Part shown: one piece after another, positions 44,324 to 53,515 of the stretch
Numbering within the stretch: position 1 is the stretch's first letter
How the letters are laid out: every line of letters begins with the position of its first letter
Assembly (NCBI GenBank): GCA_020025635.1
Contig: JAHHRU010000006.1
Location: 57,057 to 121,056, forward strand
Direction: 5' to 3'
DNA from: Allofournierella sp.
GTDB lineage: Bacteria; Bacillota; Clostridia; Oscillospirales; Ruminococcaceae
DNA length: 64,000 nt
The notes under the pieces: generated by a model
Seen by the model: only the letters and a program-made list of their open reading frames with translations
What the model was told of the DNA's origin: nothing
Databases searched by the model: none
Position numbers and translations under genes: made by a program

Positions 44324-45964
44324 TTACTTTGCAAGGGCTTCCAGCAGCTGGCGGTACACATCGGCAAACCGGCCCGCATCCCGCTCAAAGTGGCGGTTAT
44401 CGGTGAACACCCGGCCCATGAGCTCATCATGCAGCTGAGGGTCTGCTTTGCGCAGGCAGCGCAGCAGCTCCAGGTCCTCGGTGCCCCGGCGCTCGGCTTC
44501 CAGGCGCAGGCTGAGCCAAACCGGGTTCTCTGCATTGCCCGGATACACGATAAAGGCATCGCCGCAGGGGAAGTTGGTTCCAAGGCCGGTGGGGTTGTGG
44601 CAGCTGGTGGCCTTGAAGGGGTCCATGCCTTCCGGGAACTGGTTCCAGCCCCAGTGCAGGTAGCCGGACAGCTGGTTCTTTTCGCAGCCCCACATCAAAA
44701 TGCGGGATTCCAGCACCGGCTTGTCCAAAAAGCGGTTCAGCCAGTCGCCCTCGGGCACACAGCACACATAGGTCCAAACCTCTTCGCCCAGCCGGCGCAT
44801 TTGCTCAAACTCTTCCTGCATGGGCTCGTAGGCGTTGGTCACCGGCACCCAGATATCCACACCGCCCCGGAACCGTGCGGTTTTGACCGCTTCGATGATG
44901 CGGCACTGGGGCAGATACTTTTTCACGATGCCAACCGCCATGTAATACTGACGGCGGCGGGCTTCCAGGGCCTTGTCATCGGGATAGTGCACGTCCGGCT
45001 CATCGTGGATGTGCATCATCACGTCCTTGTCCCAGCCGTGGCGCTTGAGGTACTGGGCCAGGTTCTGCATCATCCTGCTGGTGATGGCGTAGCCCTCGGG
45101 GGATTCCACCGGGATCTGGGGTGCTGCCATGCACTTGAAGGTATCGGTCATCATATCGGGCATGCCGTCCGGCAGGTTCCCTCGGGAAAGCAGGCCGCCG
45201 ATCTCCAAAGTTTTCAGGCCCGCATTGAAGAAGGTCTCGATCTCGGGGGTGAGATATTCAAAATCGAACTCCCAGGGGTCCCGGCTTTTCACACAGCGGT
45301 CATCCAGCTGCACAAAGAAGGCGGTCTGGCGCACACGGCGCATGGCGGCCGCATACTGGCTCACCACATTCCAGAACTCCGGGGTGCCGGGCTCTGTGCC
45401 GGTGCCCAGCTTCATTGCGTCCAGAGAGTACCAGTTGGTCACAGCAAAGCTTTCGTCCGGGATCATAACATCGTATACTTCTAGCTCCACATCCAGGCTG
45501 TAAACGCCCTCGGCGGCCTCTACGCAGACACACACCGTCTTTTTGCCTGCGCCCTCGCCTTCCTTCAGTGCAAAGCACAGGTACAAAGCGGCACGGCCGT
45601 CGGCGGTTTCCAGCACCCCTTCCGGCTTGGGCTCAAGGCAGTCATACACCCAGAAGGGAGCCTTGCGCACAGCGTAGTCGGGCTTTTTCTCGGTCAAAAT
45701 GACCATGGCCCCGCCCTGCTCCTGGCCGTCGCCGGTGTTGTATTCCACCGGCACTTTTTTCATGCAGTAGATCTCGGCCTGTGCCTGGCTGCTTTCCACC
45801 CGGACCTTGACACTGGGGCCGGCGGTTTCCAGCAGGATCTGCAGGCCGGGGCGGCCGTTTTTGGGCATATCCAGCCGGATGGCTTCGGGAAGCTCCCCAC
45901 AGGGGCTGTCCGGGAAAAGGAACTCTTCGCGGGTATTTACAAGACCTTTGATTTCTGTTTTCAT
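44324..45964 (-). CDS. DUF4091/GH123-type glycoside hydrolase (hexosaminidase-like)
   Basis: A 546-residue protein without signal peptide. Residues 1-150 are beta-rich. A TIM-barrel region from about 155 has VTNWYSLDAMK, then MMHIHDEPDVHYPDD with an adjacent Asp-Glu pair (about residues 321-322) as in GH123 beta-N-acetylgalactosaminidases that use substrate-assisted catalysis. The C-terminal DUF4091-type part has CEKNQLSGYLHWGWNQFPEGMDPF. GH123 enzymes act on GalNAc of glycolipids or glycans; cytoplasmic location implies imported substrate. It has a TATAAT -10 box with direct repeats upstream. Confidence 0.75.
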   Translation of the reverse strand: MKTEIKGLVNTREEFLFPDSPCGELPEAIRLDMPKNGRPGLQILLETAGPSVKVRVESSQAQAEIYCMKKVPVEYNTGDGQEQGGAMVILTEKKPDYAVRKAPFWVYDCLEPKPEGVLETADGRAALYLCFALKEGEGAGKKTVCVCVEAAEGVYSLDVELEVYDVMIPDESFAVTNWYSLDAMKLGTGTEPGTPEFWNVVSQYAAAMRRVRQTAFFVQLDDRCVKSRDPWEFDFEYLTPEIETFFNAGLKTLEIGGLLSRGNLPDGMPDMMTDTFKCMAAPQIPVESPEGYAITSRMMQNLAQYLKRHGWDKDVMMHIHDEPDVHYPDDKALEARRRQYYMAVGIVKKYLPQCRIIEAVKTARFRGGVDIWVPVTNAYEPMQEEFEQMRRLGEEVWTYVCCVPEGDWLNRFLDKPVLESRILMWGCEKNQLSGYLHWGWNQFPEGMDPFKATSCHNPTGLGTNFPCGDAFIVYPGNAENPVWLSLRLEAERRGTEDLELLRCLRKADPQLHDELMGRVFTDNRHFERDAGRFADVYRQLLEALAK

Positions 45965-46034
45965 TCTGCTTCTCCTTTTATTTTACGCAGGGCCCCCGGA
46001 TGGGTACCTGCTGTAATTTTTCAAAAGCTTCCTT

Positions 46035-46063
46035 ATTATACCATGAAGTATCCAAGAAGTATC
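46035..46063 (-). promoter_or_regulatory. -10 box and phased direct repeats upstream of the GH123-like gene
   Basis: Minus-strand TATAAT (46035-46040) preceded by two direct GATACTTC octamers (46056-46063 and 46045-46052), 11 bp apart, where the -35 should be. No good -35 exists, so activation by a DNA-binding protein on the repeats is inferred. Confidence 0.55.
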
Positions 46064-46136
46064 GAAAAAACAAAAGATAATCCGCAAAAAAAGGGATAAA
46101 CTGCCCCAAAAAGCGGTTGATCCCTTTTTTGTTTTT

Positions 46137-47387
46137 TCAGGTATCCTGCCTGCGGGCGGCACATTCTTCTGCCAGCCGCTCAAGGGCTTTGGGGTCCCCG
46201 GAAAAGCCCCAGCATTCCAGCCGGTCTGTCTCCTGGGTTTCCACAGCCGCCAGCATTTCCACTTTCAGCGCATCCAGAATCAGTGTCTCCCCATCCCCTT
46301 TTTTCAGCCGCAGCACCGGGCCTGTGCAGAATTCCGGCGGCGGAATGCGGTGCCAATCGCCTGTGTTCAGCATTTCTTTCAGCTGAGTTCGGGCGGTTTC
46401 GTCCAAGGGGTATTCGTGCCACGAGGCACCAAGCTCTTCGGCCGGGTCCGGCTGCTGCACCATCAGGGTTTCCCAGCCGTCCAGACTCAGCGGGCAGCTG
46501 CCGTCCAGTTTTTCCTCGGCCCAGGAAACCCCCTCATCCCGGGAAAGGAAATAGCGCATGGTCTCCTGCCCGTCCTTATTTTCCACAATGGGCAGAACAA
46601 TGGTGTCCCCTTTTCGGAACGGGTCCATGCCATAGGCCTTATTTTCCGGCGGTGTTCCGGTGATTTCCAGCATCTGCCAGCTGTCTGCTCCATCCCGGCT
46701 CACCTGGATTTGGAGCGGGTGATCTTCCAGGCTGTTCCAGCACACCACCCCGAACCCGGCGCTTGTGAAGCCCATGCCGCTGGGCCAGCAGCCGCTGTGC
46801 TCAAAATCCATACATACGGGCATTTCGATCCAGCTGGAGCCGCCGTCCCGGGTGGTGAAGCACTGCACCATTTGGTTTACCGATACCAGCAGCACGGCGC
46901 CCTCGGTTTCGCTCCAAAAGCTCATGGATGCACGGGTGCCCTCCACCATCATCAAATCCAGCGGAATGGACCCCACCCAGGCCCAATCCGTATCCGGGTC
47001 CTTTCGGCAAACGCCCAAAAGCCCCTCGTATGGGTCCAGCTCCAAAAACCATTTCCGGTTTCCCTGCCGCACACATACGTTGGCATATGGGCCCAACATG
47101 TTCCGTTCTGAAACGCCGGCGGGGAATTCCTGATATTCGCTCACCTCAAACTGCGGCACCCGGCCCTCATCCTCGGGCCGAAGGGTAAAAACCGTTGTGT
47201 CCGGCCCCGGGGTGGGCCAGGGGTGCGGGGTTGCCTGCGGGGCGGAAGTGGGCCGGGGGGCTGAGTCAGGCTGGGCCGCAGGCAAAAGCTCTGCGTCCTC
47301 TTGGGGCAGCGGCCCGGTTTGGCCCGCACAGCCGGCGAAAACGGCGGCGGCCAGCACCAGCGCTGTGATGCGCTTCACTTTTTTCAT
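46137..47387 (-). CDS. Lipoprotein with Asp-box (BNR) repeats
   Basis: A 416-residue lipoprotein (FAGC, Cys 20), Pro/Ala-rich linker to about residue 65, then a probable beta-propeller with Asp-box motifs TTRDGGSSW, SRDGADSW and SRDEGVSW. Asp boxes occur in sialidases and photosystem assembly-like propellers; sialidase catalytic Arg triad and Tyr are not recognisable, so binding rather than catalysis is likely. The start at 47387 follows TTGGAGG; an ATG at 47405 overlaps the upstream TGA but has no ribosome site. Coupled to the upstream lipoprotein gene. Confidence 0.75.
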   Translation of the reverse strand: MKKVKRITALVLAAAVFAGCAGQTGPLPQEDAELLPAAQPDSAPRPTSAPQATPHPWPTPGPDTTVFTLRPEDEGRVPQFEVSEYQEFPAGVSERNMLGPYANVCVRQGNRKWFLELDPYEGLLGVCRKDPDTDWAWVGSIPLDLMMVEGTRASMSFWSETEGAVLLVSVNQMVQCFTTRDGGSSWIEMPVCMDFEHSGCWPSGMGFTSAGFGVVCWNSLEDHPLQIQVSRDGADSWQMLEITGTPPENKAYGMDPFRKGDTIVLPIVENKDGQETMRYFLSRDEGVSWAEEKLDGSCPLSLDGWETLMVQQPDPAEELGASWHEYPLDETARTQLKEMLNTGDWHRIPPPEFCTGPVLRLKKGDGETLILDALKVEMLAAVETQETDRLECWGFSGDPKALERLAEECAARRQDT

Positions 47388-47404
47388 AAAAGCCTCCAAT
47401 TTCA

Positions 47405-48868
47405 TCAGCCGAACTCGCCGGAATGCAGCTCCGCAATGCGCCAGCCCTCCTGGGTCTTTTGCATCCGAATGGGATATTCCCTGCTGGAAAGGGTCATTTT
47501 GTTCTGCTCGGGCGTTTGGTCGTAATGGGTGATCAGGGTGAACACCACCTCATTTTCGGTGCTGCTTTCCAGCCGGAATTCGTCCGGGTGCTCTTCCATC
47601 ACCGCCCGGGTGCAGCCCTTCTGCAACGGTACACCCGGTTTTTGGTCGGCGGCAAGGGTGCCTTCCCAGTTCCGATACCGGCCCGCCTGCTCCAGCTGCT
47701 GCCAGCATTCTTTTGTGAACACCGTGCAGAAAGCCTTTTGGAACTCTTCATAGCTGTTTTCATACAGGATGTAGCTTTCGCCGTTGATCTCCACCGTTTC
47801 CCCGCCCTTGAAGCGGAAGGTGCAGCCGCCTTTTTCGCCCATCAGGCTGTCGGTGATGCCCCACAGGGGGTAGACCCACTGCTGGGCATTTTCATACAGC
47901 TGCCGCTGCTCTTCGCTCAAAAAAGAAAGCGGCTGCCCGGGCTTTGGCAGGGTTTCCTTTGCTGCTAGCCGCAGGTCGTCCCAGACAAGATCGGCCGACC
48001 GGGTAATGAAATTTTCAAACCGCCAGCCATCGGCGGTCTTTACCATTTCGATGGGATATTCCACCCGGTAGGGCTGGTCATTTTCCCAAAAGGCAAGGAC
48101 GCTGAACCGGATGCGCTCCTCGGTTTTTTCCAAAAGCTCAAAGCCCAGTTCCCCCGGGCAGCTGCTGCCCCGGTCTCCGCCCACAAAATAAAGCCGGCCA
48201 TCCTGTTCCGTCCAGGCAGGCACCTCATCGTCTGTGTTCAAAAAGCAGCTTTCGGCAAAGGACGGGGTAAACACCTGGTCCAGGGCCTCTGTCCATTCCT
48301 GCAGGGTGGGGTAAAGCTGCTCCAAGGCGTAGCTCCAGCCGTTTGGGCTGCTGATGGTTTTTTCCGTATCGGTAAAGCCAAGATAGCCCCGTATATTGGC
48401 CACCCCCAGGCAGTAGCCGTCGTAAAGGCCCTGTGCCTTGAGGAACAGCAGCTTTTGTTCCGGCGAAAGGAACTCCGGCAGGGCGCAGGGCTCTTCCTCA
48501 AAGCGGGTGCTGATGGCATCCGAGGGGATCCAGCCCTCTTTTTCGCCAAACAGGCACCGGCTCCAGCCGTTTGTCTCTTCCAGCCGGATCACCGGCATCA
48601 TGTCCGGCACGGAAAAAAGCGGCTCTGCACCGCCGGGCGCATCCAAAACCTGCACCGTTTTTCCGCTATAGACCCGCCGGGCATTTTGAAACGCCTCTTC
48701 CCGGCCCGGCTGGGAGGCAGGGGCAGCGCTCTGTGAAGGCTTTGCAGCTGGGCCAGGCTCCTGCCCTGCATCCGGCCCTGCGGAGCTTTGCTGCCCCACA
48801 GCCTTTGCACATCCCGAAAAAAGCAGCACACAAGCCAAAAAGGCCGCTGCCGTTTTTTGAAGCTTCAT
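47405..48868 (-). CDS. Lipoprotein with SH3-like domain and duplicated IseA-like module
   Basis: A 487-residue lipoprotein (FSGC, Cys 20). Residues about 70-130 look like a bacterial SH3 domain (GKTVQVLDAPG ... GWSRCLFGEKEGWIPSDAI). Two similar modules follow, about 145-310 and 330-487. Each begins with an SPEQ/SEEQ helix and ends YPI-M-KT--GWR (YPIEMVKTADGWRFE and YPIRMQKTQEGWRIA). Layout recalls the IseA DL-endopeptidase inhibitor family, but this is a pattern-level inference. It precedes and is coupled with the Asp-box lipoprotein. Confidence 0.65.
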   Translation of the reverse strand: MKLQKTAAAFLACVLLFSGCAKAVGQQSSAGPDAGQEPGPAAKPSQSAAPASQPGREEAFQNARRVYSGKTVQVLDAPGGAEPLFSVPDMMPVIRLEETNGWSRCLFGEKEGWIPSDAISTRFEEEPCALPEFLSPEQKLLFLKAQGLYDGYCLGVANIRGYLGFTDTEKTISSPNGWSYALEQLYPTLQEWTEALDQVFTPSFAESCFLNTDDEVPAWTEQDGRLYFVGGDRGSSCPGELGFELLEKTEERIRFSVLAFWENDQPYRVEYPIEMVKTADGWRFENFITRSADLVWDDLRLAAKETLPKPGQPLSFLSEEQRQLYENAQQWVYPLWGITDSLMGEKGGCTFRFKGGETVEINGESYILYENSYEEFQKAFCTVFTKECWQQLEQAGRYRNWEGTLAADQKPGVPLQKGCTRAVMEEHPDEFRLESSTENEVVFTLITHYDQTPEQNKMTLSSREYPIRMQKTQEGWRIAELHSGEFG

Positions 48869-49009
48869 GTTTTTTACCACCTTTCCTATTTTGCATCCAT
48901 GCACCCTTAAAACGAATGGGACCTTTCGAATATCACATTTAAAAGAACGGACTGGTTTTTCAGAAGCCTTTTTCCTGCGCTTTTGCCGCACAGAAAGGTG
49001 CTGCCAACG

Positions 49010-49064
49010 CAAAAAGCCGGAAGGCACCCGCTTTTCGGTTTGAAAAAGCGGATGCCTTCTTTGT
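49010..49064 (-). terminator. Terminator after tcdA
   Basis: AAGGCA-CCGCTTTT / AAAAGCGG-TGCCTT stem (49021-49058) with a mismatch; T-runs flank both sides. Confidence 0.7.
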
Positions 49065-49073
49065 TTTGAATGC

Positions 49074-49799
49074 TTATTCCACGCCCGAAAGGGTGCGGAT
49101 CACCTCACCGGCCATGATGAGCCCGGCCGCGCCCGGCACAAAGCTCAGGCTGCCCGGGGCCATCCGGCTGCCGTTTTTGCCCATTTCGCCCTGCAGGCGG
49201 GCCGGGGCGGGCGGCTCCGGCGAATAGACCACCGGCACGTTTTTGAGCCCGCGCAGGCGGCATTCCCGCCGCATGACCCGGGCCAGGGGGCAGCCCTCGG
49301 TTTTTTCCAGCACCGAAAGGCGCAGAAGCTCCGGGTGCAGCTTGTTGCCGGTGCCCATGCAGCTGATCACCGGCACCCCGGCGGCACGGGCCCTTGCAAT
49401 GATCTCCAGCTTTGCGGAAACGGTGTCCACCGCATCCACCACATAATCGGCCCCGTCAAAGGGCAGCTGGTCTGCGTTTTCGGGCAGGTAGAACATCTCC
49501 ACCGCCCGCACATCGCAGGCGGGGTTGATGGCCAGCACACGCCGGCAGGCCGCCTGGGCCTTGGAACTGCCCACGGTATCCACCAGGGCCAGGATCTGCC
49601 GGTTGCGGTTGGAGTCGGCAATGGTGTCGCCGTCCACAAGGGTCAGCCGGCCCACACCGGCCCGGGCCAGCGCTTCGGCCACATAGCCGCCCACGCCGCC
49701 AAGCCCGAACAGGATCACATGGGCAGCTTTGAGCTTGTCCACCCCGTCCATGCCAAGCACCTGGGCGGTTCGAATTTCAAAGGAGGTCGGTTCACGCAT
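49074..49799 (-). CDS. tcdA: tRNA threonylcarbamoyladenosine dehydratase (TcdA, E1-like)
   Basis: A 241-residue ThiF/E1-fold enzyme that cyclises t6A37 to ct6A using ATP. Nucleotide loop ILFGLGGVGGYVAEALARAGVGRLTLVDGDTIADSNRNRQ; VVDAVDTVSAKLEII; the C-terminal region includes CPLARVMRRECRLRGLKNVPVVYSPEPP and SLSFVPGAAGLIMAGEVIRTL. These match TcdA better than MoeB or ThiF. It ends with a hairpin; the mutarotase gene is 21 bp upstream on the same strand. Confidence 0.92.
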   Translation of the reverse strand: MREPTSFEIRTAQVLGMDGVDKLKAAHVILFGLGGVGGYVAEALARAGVGRLTLVDGDTIADSNRNRQILALVDTVGSSKAQAACRRVLAINPACDVRAVEMFYLPENADQLPFDGADYVVDAVDTVSAKLEIIARARAAGVPVISCMGTGNKLHPELLRLSVLEKTEGCPLARVMRRECRLRGLKNVPVVYSPEPPAPARLQGEMGKNGSRMAPGSLSFVPGAAGLIMAGEVIRTLSGVE

Positions 49800-49819
49800 G
49801 AAGGTTTTTTCCTTTCCGA

Positions 49820-50716
49820 TCAGCGGTCAAAGGTGATGTCCAGATGGGTGTTCCACTCCTGGCCGGGCTCCAGGGCGGCGGCACAGGGCTTGTCGTTCCA
49901 GTCGCCGGTGGAGTCCTGCGGGTCCTGCAGGTTGTGCCAGGGCTCGATGCACAGGAACTTGAGGGTCTCGGCCTTGGCTGAGCTCCACAGCAGCACATAG
50001 GGGAAGCCCTCGATGCCAAGGGTGATGCGGCGGTCCGAGTCTTTTTCCACGATGCTGATGGTTTTTGCGGTCAGCTCGCTCATGGCAAGGGAATCGGCAT
50101 CGAACATCCGGTCGCTGAGGGGGATGACGGCGCTGTTTTCCACCAGGGCGAACTTGGTGCCGGCCACAAAGCCCTTGTTGGGGCCTTCGGCCACATTGTC
50201 GCACACCATGGGGGTCTGGGGCACTTCAAACCGCAGCTCATAATCCTGGGTGGTGTGCTTTTCGTCAAAGGGGAAGTTGAAGCCCGGGTGATAGCCAAGG
50301 CCGAAGCGCAGCTGCTTGTCGCCGGTGTTCACCACCCGCACTGCGTGGCGCAGGCGGCGGCCTTCCAGGGTGAAGGTGGTTTCAAAGCGGAAGGCACGGG
50401 GGAAGCGGGCCAGGGTCTCCTCGTTTGCTTTTAAAACAAAGCGCAGGGAATTGCCGTCGGCACCCAGGAATTCATGCTCATAATCCCGGGCAAAGCCGTG
50501 TGCGCTGGACTCATAGCTTTTGCCGTCCAGCGTGAAGCGGCCGCCCCGCACCCTGCCGCACTGGGGGAACAAAATGGGAGCATGCCGGTCCCACAGGGCG
50601 GCATCGGCCTGCCACATCATTTCAGCGCCGGTCTGCTTGTTCACAACGCTCACCAGCTCTGCGCCGCGGCTGTCTACTGTAACTTTCAGGAATTCATTTT
50701 CCAAGGTATGTTTCAT
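49820..50716 (-). CDS. Aldose-1-epimerase-like (LacX type)
   Basis: A 298-residue galactose-mutarotase-fold protein. LENEFLKVTVDSRGAELVSV, RHAPILFPQCGRVRGG, SAHGFARDYEH (His), LGYHPGFNFP (His) and IEPWHNLQDPQ (Glu) retain the beta-sandwich sugar-binding pattern of the LacX group. Likely interconverts or binds sugar anomers; substrate unknown. Promoter TTGGCA-17-TATACT (50758-50786). Probably co-transcribed with tcdA. Confidence 0.88.
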   Translation of the reverse strand: MKHTLENEFLKVTVDSRGAELVSVVNKQTGAEMMWQADAALWDRHAPILFPQCGRVRGGRFTLDGKSYESSAHGFARDYEHEFLGADGNSLRFVLKANEETLARFPRAFRFETTFTLEGRRLRHAVRVVNTGDKQLRFGLGYHPGFNFPFDEKHTTQDYELRFEVPQTPMVCDNVAEGPNKGFVAGTKFALVENSAVIPLSDRMFDADSLAMSELTAKTISIVEKDSDRRITLGIEGFPYVLLWSSAKAETLKFLCIEPWHNLQDPQDSTGDWNDKPCAAALEPGQEWNTHLDITFDR

Positions 50717-50757
50717 TGTTTTAAAACCCCTTTCCGAATGGTTTTGATGTCCTTTTC

Positions 50758-50786
50758 AGTATAGTACAATTCCCGCCCGCTGCCAA
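50758..50786 (-). promoter_or_regulatory. Promoter for the mutarotase-tcdA pair
   Basis: Minus-strand TTGGCA (50781-50786), 17-bp spacer, TATACT (50758-50763). Confidence 0.72.
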
Positions 50787-50866
50787 GAGGGAACATCCCG
50801 CCCGCCGCCGGAATAAGCTGAGGCAGACCGAACCCATCACAACCGTTTTGAAGAGGAGTTTTTTCT

Positions 50867-53515
50867 ATGTTTACCGGAACCATTCTATTTCAAAGTTCCG
50901 CCGCCCGGGAAAGCGCGGCGGTGCCCGGGGTCCGCATCACCCTTACCGGGCCGTGCGGATGCGACCGGGTCCTTTTTACCGATGACGAGGGCAACGCCCG
51001 GGTCCCGTGCCTGCCCGCACCGAACAGTGCGCTTTCGCTGGATGAAAACAACCAGCGCCAGCCTTACAGCCTGTGGGACGTTACCGCCGAAAAGCAGGGC
51101 TGGCAGACAGTGCGCATCAGCGGCATCCAGCTTTTTGCCGGGCAGAGCACCCTGGTGCCGCTGGAAATGATTCCCATTCAGCGCAGGGGCGCACCCGATT
51201 CCCTGCCGGAAACCACCCAGATCCCGCCCCATTCCCTGTTTGAGCCGCAGAGCCCTTCCAGCGTGGGTCCCGATGAGATCTGTGAGCCGAGGGTGCTGGA
51301 ATTCCCCATCATCCCGGAGCGCATCACCGTGCATCTGGGAAAACCCGCCGCCAGCGCCCAGAACGTGACCGTGAGCTTTCGGCGGTACATTGCAAACGTG
51401 GCTTCCAGCGAGGTATACCCCACCTGGCCGGAAGCGGCCCTGCGGGCCAACATCCATGCCCAGCTGAGCCTTGCCCTCAACCGGGTGTTCACCGAATGGT
51501 ACCCCTCCAAGGGGTATCCCTTCAACATCACCAACTCCACCAGCTACGACCAGTATTATGTGCATGGGCGCAGCATCTTCCCGGTGATGGAAAAGATCAC
51601 CGACGAGATCTTTGACACCTATGTGCGCAAGCTGGGCACGGTGGAGCCTTTTTACACCGAATACTGCGACGGCAAGCAAGTCACCTGCAAGGGCATGAAG
51701 CAGTGGGGCACGGTGGACCGGGCCAAGGAAGGCAAAAACGCTTTGCAGATTTTGAAATACTACTACGGCAGCAACATCGAGATCGTGCGTTCCCGCAACA
51801 TCGAGGCCATCCCTGAAAGCTACCCCGGAACGCCTTTGAAAAAGGGGGATACCGGCAAGTATGTGCGCATTTTGCAGCGTCAGCTCACCCGCATCGCCAA
51901 GGATTACCCCTTCTTTGGCCAGCCCGGCACCGACGGCATCTTCGGCGAAAAGACCCGCCAGACGGTGATGGCCTTCCAAAAGCAGTTCCGCCTTACGGTG
52001 GACGGCGTGGTGGGGCGCACCACCTGGTACAAGATCAGCTATATCTATGTGAGCGTGAAGGATCTTGCCGAGCTTACCAGCGAGGGCGAAAAGCCCACCG
52101 GCAGCCAGGAGACCCTGAGCGGCTCCGGCTATCCCGGCAGTCCGGTGCGCCGGGGCGACCGGGGCAACCCGGTCACCCAGATCCAGTTCTGGCTGCAGCA
52201 GCTGGCCGAATTCACCCCGGGCCTTGTGACCCTTTCGGTGGACGGCATCTTCGGCGCCGGCACCGAGCGCGCGGTGCTTGCCTTCCAGGAAATGGAAGGC
52301 CTTACCGAGGACGGCGTGGTGGGCCGCACCACCTGGGACGCCCTGTATGTTCAGTACCAAAGCCTGCAAAACGACACGAACCAGAGCCCCAACGGCTACC
52401 CGGGCCAGCCCTTGCGAACCGGCAGCCGGGGCGACAGTGTGCGCCGCATCCAGTTCTGGCTGCGGATCATTGCCACCAACTATTCCACCATTGCCGCCCC
52501 TGGGGTGGACGGCATCTTCGGCCCTTCCACCGAAAGCTCGGTGCGCTCCTTCCAGCGTGAGTTCGGCCTTCGTGCAGACGGCGTGGTGGGGTCCGCCACC
52601 TGGGAAAAGCTGTATCAGCTTTACTCGGACGTTACCAACCGGCTGCTTTCGCCGGATCAGCGCCCCGGCGTTTACCCCGGCAGCCCCCTGCGCATCGGCA
52701 GCACCGGCCGGGCCGTGCGGGAGGTGCAGTATTATCTGGTTCTGATGGCCGCCTATTACGACTCGGTGCCCCGCATCGTCATCGACGGCAATTACGGCCC
52801 GGCAACCGCCCGCGCGGTGGAGGCCTTCCAGCGGCTGGTGGGGCTTTCGGCAGACGGTGTGGTCGGCCCAAGCACCTGGAAGGCCCTTTATGAGCGCAGC
52901 CAGGTGCTGCGGGAGGACAGCGGCCTTATCCATGTGTTCGATCTGCTGCCCTGGCCCGGCCAGATCGTTTCCGAGGGCGACACCGGCCAGGATGTGGCCT
53001 ATATCCAGTACCTGCTGCGGTACATCGGCTATTTCTACCAGGCTGTGCAGCCGCCCAAAAAGGCGGACGGCATCTTCGGCCCCGCCACCCGGACCGGGGT
53101 GGAAAGCTTCCAGCGGCAATTCGAACTGCCGGTCACCGGCAGCGTGGATGAGTTCGACTGGAACGCCCTTTCCGCCACCTTCATGAGCCTTGCCTCCAGC
53201 GGCAGCCAGGAGATCGCCAACGCCGCCGACCCCGCCTACCCGGACACGGTCACCGGCATCGGGAGTGCGGGCGGCTCTGTGATGCAGCTGCAGCAGCAGC
53301 TCAATCGGCTGGCAGCCCTTCAGTGCAAGCCGGATTACCTTGCTGAGGACGGCATCTTCGGCATGGAGACCCGCCGGGCAGTGGAGGATTTCCAGACCCA
53401 GGAAACACTGGTCGTTACCGGTGTGGTGGAGCGGGAAACCTGGGATCTGCTTATGCTTCGCACCAAAGCCATCACCGCTTTGGACCATCAGAAAGGAGAT
53501 GAGAACAACGGCTAA
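50867..53515 (+). CDS. SleC-like spore-cortex-lytic enzyme with six peptidoglycan-binding repeats
   Basis: An 882-residue protein. Residues 1-125 resemble the SleC pre/pro region (TGTILFQS..., LPAPNSALSLDE, IPPHSLF). Residues about 165-310 form the SpoIID/LytB-type lytic transglycosylase domain, NVASSEVYPTWPEAALRAN with candidate catalytic Glu182, TNSTSYDQYYVHGR, YCDGKQVTCKGMKQWG and YYGSNIEI. Six PG_binding_1 modules follow near 319-388, 422-491, 511-581, 603-673, 696-767 and 791-861 (VDGIFG...FQ...DGVVG-TTW pattern). Clostridial SleC usually has one. No signal peptide, as in SleC. AGAGGAG precedes the ATG. It overlaps the M15 gene. Confidence 0.85.
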   Translation: MFTGTILFQSSAARESAAVPGVRITLTGPCGCDRVLFTDDEGNARVPCLPAPNSALSLDENNQRQPYSLWDVTAEKQGWQTVRISGIQLFAGQSTLVPLEMIPIQRRGAPDSLPETTQIPPHSLFEPQSPSSVGPDEICEPRVLEFPIIPERITVHLGKPAASAQNVTVSFRRYIANVASSEVYPTWPEAALRANIHAQLSLALNRVFTEWYPSKGYPFNITNSTSYDQYYVHGRSIFPVMEKITDEIFDTYVRKLGTVEPFYTEYCDGKQVTCKGMKQWGTVDRAKEGKNALQILKYYYGSNIEIVRSRNIEAIPESYPGTPLKKGDTGKYVRILQRQLTRIAKDYPFFGQPGTDGIFGEKTRQTVMAFQKQFRLTVDGVVGRTTWYKISYIYVSVKDLAELTSEGEKPTGSQETLSGSGYPGSPVRRGDRGNPVTQIQFWLQQLAEFTPGLVTLSVDGIFGAGTERAVLAFQEMEGLTEDGVVGRTTWDALYVQYQSLQNDTNQSPNGYPGQPLRTGSRGDSVRRIQFWLRIIATNYSTIAAPGVDGIFGPSTESSVRSFQREFGLRADGVVGSATWEKLYQLYSDVTNRLLSPDQRPGVYPGSPLRIGSTGRAVREVQYYLVLMAAYYDSVPRIVIDGNYGPATARAVEAFQRLVGLSADGVVGPSTWKALYERSQVLREDSGLIHVFDLLPWPGQIVSEGDTGQDVAYIQYLLRYIGYFYQAVQPPKKADGIFGPATRTGVESFQRQFELPVTGSVDEFDWNALSATFMSLASSGSQEIANAADPAYPDTVTGIGSAGGSVMQLQQQLNRLAALQCKPDYLAEDGIFGMETRRAVEDFQTQETLVVTGVVERETWDLLMLRTKAITALDHQKGDENNG

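Noticed and set aside
50885..53488. An 867-codon open frame opposite the SleC-like gene
   Set aside because: Antisense shadow; the plus-strand gene has clear repeats and catalytic motifs.
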